DNA of 64,000 nt from Brucella sp. 21LCYQ03 (GTDB lineage: Bacteria > Pseudomonadota > Alphaproteobacteria > Rhizobiales > Rhizobiaceae): positions 1 through 64,000 of the forward strand of contig NZ_JAMJWE010000012.1 in the NCBI RefSeq assembly GCF_023554105.1, given 5' to 3'. The translations under genes and the position numbers were made by a program. The notes beneath the pieces were generated by a model. That model searched no databases and was not told where the DNA came from. It saw only the letters and a program-made list of their open reading frames with translations. The number at the start of each line of letters is the position of its first letter. Position 1 is the first letter of the stretch. Positions 60,465 through 64,000 of the stretch are shown here, in pieces.

Positions 60465-61352
60465 TTACCCCAGCTTCTTTCTCGCTTGCCCTTCGAGCAT
60501 GCGATTATAGGCAATCATGATAATGAGATTGGCGACGAGAACGATGATCGCGATAGCAGCACCCAGCGGCCAGTTAAGCTCGATGAGAAACTCGTCATAG
60601 ACAACAGTTGCCGCCATCTTGAGACGACGACCACCCAGCAGACCGGGGATCGCAAACGAGCTTGCCGAGAGTGCAAACACGATCAGACTGCCCGACAGAA
60701 TGCCGAGAACCGCCTGCGGAAACACCACGCGACGCAGCGCCGTGAAGCGCGATGCGCCAAGGGTAAGTGCTGCGGCTTCAACCGTTGGATCAAGCTTTTG
60801 CAGCACGGTCCAGACCGGGATGACCATGAAAGGCAGCATGATATGCACAAGGCCGATCACGATGGCCGTTTCAGTATATAGGATTTGCTGAGCAGGCAGA
60901 CCGACAAATTCCAGCACGCTGTTCACAAGCCCGTTGCGGCCCAAAAGCATGCTCCAGCCAAAGGTACGCACAACGACCGAAACCAGCAGAGGACCGATAA
61001 TCACCAGCAGGAAAATCGAGCGCCATGGCGCACGCATATTTGACAGAATATAGGCTTCCGGCACGCCGATAATCACGGCAATCACCGTGGTAATCAGCGC
61101 AAGGCGCAGAGTGCGCCAGAAGATGTTCAGGTAATAGGGATCCTGAAGCACTTGGGTATAATTGGAGATTGTGTAGACAGCTTCGATGCCTTTGTCATAG
61201 CTGTAGCTGTTGAACGACAGCATGACAGTGAGTGCCAGCGGCAGCAGCACCAGCGCAAAGAACATCAAAGTGGATGGGCCTGTCAGAAAGACCGGCATCC
61301 AATTGCGCCGCTCTTTCGCTTCCCCTGAACCTGTTTGTGAAACGGCACTCAT
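60465..61352 (-). CDS. PotB-like ABC permease
   Basis: A 295-residue inner-membrane permease. Its N-terminal cytoplasmic tail is followed by FLTGPSTLMFFALVLLPLALTVMLSF and the PotB-like stretch YTQVLQDPYYLNIFWRTLRLALITTVIAVIIGVPEAY. The EAA loop is VEAAALTLGASRFTALRRVVFPQAVLGILSG. I start at ATG 61352, two bases after the ATPase stop and 10 bases from GGGAG; the longer frame would begin inside the ATPase gene. Confidence 0.92.
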   Translation of the reverse strand: MSAVSQTGSGEAKERRNWMPVFLTGPSTLMFFALVLLPLALTVMLSFNSYSYDKGIEAVYTISNYTQVLQDPYYLNIFWRTLRLALITTVIAVIIGVPEAYILSNMRAPWRSIFLLVIIGPLLVSVVVRTFGWSMLLGRNGLVNSVLEFVGLPAQQILYTETAIVIGLVHIMLPFMVIPVWTVLQKLDPTVEAAALTLGASRFTALRRVVFPQAVLGILSGSLIVFALSASSFAIPGLLGGRRLKMAATVVYDEFLIELNWPLGAAIAIIVLVANLIIMIAYNRMLEGQARKKLG

Positions 61353-61354
61353 GA

Positions 61355-62401
61355 TCAGTGCGCTCCCTTGTTCAGGATGCGGCAATCTTCATGGTTCCAC
61401 TTGAGGCCAACCTTGCTGCCTTCGATTGGCGGCGGGTTGCCAAGGTTTGGCAAGGCGACTGACAGCATACCGGCAGGGGTCAGAACGCCGAGCAGCCACT
61501 GTGCGCCCATGAAATAGCGCGTGGTGACTTCGCCGCTGACATGACCTTCATCGGCATCCACCAGATGCACTTTTTCCGGACGGATAAACACCGACACTTC
61601 ACCAGAAGCAGACGCATCCTTGGCAGGGAAACGGATCTGCGTATCGGCCAGCGTGATGTGCTCGCCATCCGCATGGGCTTTGAGGAAGTTCGACTTGCCA
61701 ACGAAGTTGGAAATGAAGTGGTTATGCGGATGCTCATAGAGCTTATAAGGCGCATCAACCTGCGTGATCAGGCCCTTTTCCATAACCACGATCCTGTCGC
61801 TGATCGACAGCGCTTCTGCCTGATCATGCGTGACCATAATGGTTGTGATGCCAACCGTGCGCTGAATGCGGCGCAGTTCAAACTGCATTTCTTCGCGCAG
61901 CTGTGCGTCGAGATTGGACAGGGGTTCATCAAGCAGCAGCACCGGCGGATTGATGACCAGCGCACGGGCAATCGCCACACGCTGACGCTGACCACCCGAC
62001 ATTTCACGCGGGTAACGATCAGCAAGAGCGCTTAGACGCACCAGTTCCAGCACATCGCGAACACGCTTTTCGCGCTCGGCCTTTGGAACTTTACGCATTT
62101 CAAGGCCGAAGCTCACATTCTGCGCCACCGTCATATGTGGAAACAGCGCATAGCTCTGGAACACCACGCCCAGTTCGCGCTTGGCCGGTGCAAGACGGGT
62201 GATGTCACGGCCATCAAGGGTAATCGCGCCCGATGACGGCGGCACAAGACCCGCAATCATCTGCAATGTCGTGGTCTTGCCACAGCCCGAAGGTCCGAGA
62301 AGCGAGATGAACTCTCCCTTTTCAATCTCCAGATTGAAGTTATTCACGGCTGCGAACTTGCCGTAATAACGGGAAATATTGGAAAGGGTCAAAAAGCTCA
62401 T
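61355..62401 (-). CDS. PotA-like ABC importer ATPase
   Basis: A 348-residue ATPase of the polyamine/iron/opine importer class. Walker A GPSGCGKT is at 36-43, the Q-loop is VFQSYALFPHMTVAQNV, the signature is [15 protein letters not shown] and Walker B is LLLDEPLSNLD. A C-terminal TOBE-type domain (about 240-348, DTQIRFPAKDAS, VSVFIRPEKVHLVD) follows. GGGAGACGCA lies before the ATG. It is the first gene of a seven-gene unit (ATPase, two permeases, three dehydrogenase subunits, binding protein). Confidence 0.94.
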   Translation of the reverse strand: MSFLTLSNISRYYGKFAAVNNFNLEIEKGEFISLLGPSGCGKTTTLQMIAGLVPPSSGAITLDGRDITRLAPAKRELGVVFQSYALFPHMTVAQNVSFGLEMRKVPKAEREKRVRDVLELVRLSALADRYPREMSGGQRQRVAIARALVINPPVLLLDEPLSNLDAQLREEMQFELRRIQRTVGITTIMVTHDQAEALSISDRIVVMEKGLITQVDAPYKLYEHPHNHFISNFVGKSNFLKAHADGEHITLADTQIRFPAKDASASGEVSVFIRPEKVHLVDADEGHVSGEVTTRYFMGAQWLLGVLTPAGMLSVALPNLGNPPPIEGSKVGLKWNHEDCRILNKGAH

Positions 62402-62769
62402 TGCGTCTCCCTCTCGGCAAGACTTCCGCCATAGGCTGGGGGAACGGAAGCGCCGTGATGTTGTCTCACGTCGCCTCTTCGATAGGGCTTGGCTGGCGGG
62501 AGCGGCTCGACCGCGCTTTTTCAGCGCTGATCAGACTTGGATCGTTTGAACGCATGATTATCCGGCCAAAGATGCGACCGTAGCGTTCCCCTTACTTCAA
62601 GTTAAAACCGCCGATCCGCTTGCGGCATCCTTTTTGGACACCTTGCCGGACCTTCCCATTGGCGACGGATTTTAAATGGCAGAAAATTTTGAACGATTAC
62701 AAATTATAATTTTCAATTTCGGAAGAAATTATATATTTCTTTCAAAATACAAAATTTGGAAGCAATTTT
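62402..62769. promoter_or_regulatory. divergent promoter region of IclR gene and dehydrogenase operon
   Basis: No gene in 368 bases. The IclR-proximal part is AT-rich with two palindromes: AAATTATAATTT at 62701-62712, perfect, and AAGAAAT (62723-62729) with ATTTCTT (62735-62741) around a 5-nt AT centre. Their position, 30-70 bases before the IclR start, fits operator sites for that protein. Confidence 0.45.
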
Positions 62770-63600
62770 ATGGATGATATATCAGAAAATATGAAATCTG
62801 GTGCCTCGCTTAACTCAAGTCTGGTGAAGGCAATTCATATTTTGAAAGGTCTGGCCAGTAGCACTGAGGACGGCGTCCGCCTGATTGATCTCGCCCGCGA
62901 TCTGGAATTAAGCCAGCCCTCGACCCATCGTTTGCTGAAAACACTGATTGCCGAAAACCTTGTCGAACAGCTTCCCGACAAGAAGGCCTATCGCCTGTCG
63001 CTTGAGTTTTTTGCCATGGCTGCACAAGCGCGCCAGCGCGACGGAATTTTAAGCATTGCGCGCCCGTCGCTGCTGCGGCTTTCGACCACTTTCAACGACA
63101 CCGTGTTTCTGCTGGTGCGCAGCAATTTTGATGCCGTCTGCCTTGATCGCGTGGAAGGGCCGTTTCCGATCCGCTCTTATACAGGCGACATTGGCGGCAA
63201 GGTACCGCTCGGTATCGGTCAAGGCAGCCTTGCCATTCTTTCCTTTCTGCCGGAAGAAGAGCGCGAGGCGATTATCCGCTTCAACATGCCCCGCATTCTG
63301 GACAAGGCAACGCTTGACGAAGTGGACCTGCGCATCATGATCGCAGAAGTACGCGAAACGGGTGCATCTACTTACAACTTCAACATGATCGACGGCATGT
63401 CGGGCTTGGGCGTTCCAGTATTAAACCGCAATGGCGAAGCGGTGGCAGCACTGAGTATCGGTACGCTGGCGTCACGACTAACAGAAAAACGCCAGCACAC
63501 GATCACAGAGCTTTTGCAGCGGGAAGCGGCAACTATTTCCGAAAAACTTAACCCTTTTGACCCCACTCTGCGTCATCCGAGCCAGGCCCTTGTGAAATAG
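62770..63600 (+). CDS. IclR-family transcriptional regulator
   Basis: A 276-residue regulator. The N-terminal winged helix (about 15-75: SLVKAIHILKGLASSTEDGVRLIDLARDLELSQPSTHRLLKTLIAENLVEQ) is followed by the IclR effector domain with DRVEGPFPIRSYTGDIGGKVPLGIGQGSLAILSFL and DGMSGLGVPVLNRNGEAVAALSI. It is divergent from the PotABCD/dehydrogenase operon, so it probably senses the imported compound or its product and controls that operon. GGAAG precedes the ATG. Confidence 0.93.
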   Translation: MDDISENMKSGASLNSSLVKAIHILKGLASSTEDGVRLIDLARDLELSQPSTHRLLKTLIAENLVEQLPDKKAYRLSLEFFAMAAQARQRDGILSIARPSLLRLSTTFNDTVFLLVRSNFDAVCLDRVEGPFPIRSYTGDIGGKVPLGIGQGSLAILSFLPEEEREAIIRFNMPRILDKATLDEVDLRIMIAEVRETGASTYNFNMIDGMSGLGVPVLNRNGEAVAALSIGTLASRLTEKRQHTITELLQREAATISEKLNPFDPTLRHPSQALVK

Positions 63601-63745
63601 CCAGGCATTGTAACAGGAAGCACCAATGGCCTCTAAATCACTATTGGTAAAGGTCGGTTAGGATGGTTGCGCTTATCATGCAAGTATTTTTGTAAGATGC
63701 AAATAACGATAATGCAATTCCAATAAGACCACATAGATATGGCGC

Positions 63746-64000
63746 TTATCTCTGGCGTGACGTCGCGAGAAACCCGGCGATGAAGTCAACATCTTCATCG
63801 CCATTTCTCAAACCAAGATGAATGCTCTTCTGGATCCCTATCTTCCCGATCCTGACAGGACATACCCCCAGCGTCACCGCCTCCTGAAGCACCAACCAGT
63901 TCGGAATTGCGCTGACGCCGCGTCCCGCCGCCACAAGTTGAAGCATCATTTCCGTTGTCTCGACAGTTCGGTGATGGCGCGGCCGACAATTAGCAGGCAC
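63746..64000 (-). CDS. LysR-family regulator, MetR-like, C-terminal fragment
   Basis: The last 84 codons of a gene that continues past the right edge. TVETTEMMLQLVAAGRGVSAIPNWLV is very like the effector domain of MetR-type LysR proteins, which sense homocysteine. The remainder (VCPVRIGKIGIQKSIHLGLRNG) fits the end of that domain. The N-terminal HTH is outside the window, so the assignment rests on this part only. It is convergent with the IclR gene. Confidence 0.7.
   Translation of the reverse strand: MPANCRPRHHRTVETTEMMLQLVAAGRGVSAIPNWLVLQEAVTLGVCPVRIGKIGIQKSIHLGLRNGDEDVDFIAGFLATSRQR

Noticed and set aside
1-64000. tRNA, rRNA, CRISPR, insertion sequence or prophage elements
   Set aside because: I looked for repeat arrays, transposase motifs, inverted terminal repeats and RNA-gene signatures by eye and found none. 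A dedicated scan could still detect small RNAs.

Overview
The window looks like chromosomal DNA of an alphaproteobacterium of the Brucella/Ochrobactrum group (Hyphomicrobiales). This is inferred from the dense load of ABC importers, the urease gene order ureABCEFGD followed by a Yut-type urea channel (the order I recall for the second Brucella urease locus and for Yersinia), an alphaproteobacterial-type autotransporter, and moderate GC with AT-rich intergenic regions. I saw no rRNA, tRNA, insertion sequence, prophage or CRISPR array. About 57 genes are supported. Most sit in tightly overlapping operons built around importers and the enzymes that process the imported compound.

Layout. 546-3550 (minus) and 5189-8006 (minus) are two complete FecBCD-type iron/siderophore-class importers. 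Between them lie a LysR regulator (3776) and a small unknown gene (4805). 8197-9735 is a ProP-like MFS symporter. 10061-16379 (minus) is an M19 dipeptidase followed by a Dpp-type peptide importer. 16852-20304 (plus) is a large autotransporter whose passenger starts with a metzincin-like zinc-protease domain. 20409-24746 (minus) holds a FUSC-family membrane protein, a choloylglycine-hydrolase-family Ntn amidase and a glyoxalase-like protein. 25203-33374 (plus) is a second Dpp-type importer with a FAD oxidase, a protein of the L-2-amino-thiazoline-4-carboxylate hydrolase family and an M20D amidohydrolase.

33425-48331 is a nickel-urease supercluster on the minus strand. It contains nikR, an SLC13/ArsB-type permease, ureABCEFGD, a Yut urea channel, AmtB, and a five-gene Nik/Ynt/Dpp-class importer. 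The importer's promoter overlaps an almost perfect E. coli-type NikR operator (GTATGA-N16-TCTTAC). Together these would supply Ni2+, import urea, split it in the cytoplasm and pass ammonia across the membrane, with NikR gating nickel entry.

48489-55479 contains a lactonase-family propeller (plus) and a ribose-type ABC importer (minus) whose two-domain ATPase is split into two overlapping genes, followed by an active-site-complete M24 peptidase. 55752-62401 (minus) is a PotABCD-type importer interleaved with a three-subunit FAD/FAD/2Fe-2S dehydrogenase of the opine-oxidase, HcnABC and D-hydroxyproline-dehydrogenase type, facing a divergent IclR regulator (62770). The window ends inside a MetR-like LysR gene.

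A recurring theme is strong RNA hairpins placed right after a binding-protein gene or between structural and accessory genes (13581, 26800, 43774, 54232). They look like devices for setting expression ratios inside operons. All coordinates, motifs and repeats were read by eye. Family names rest on recognised motifs and remembered family features, not on searches.
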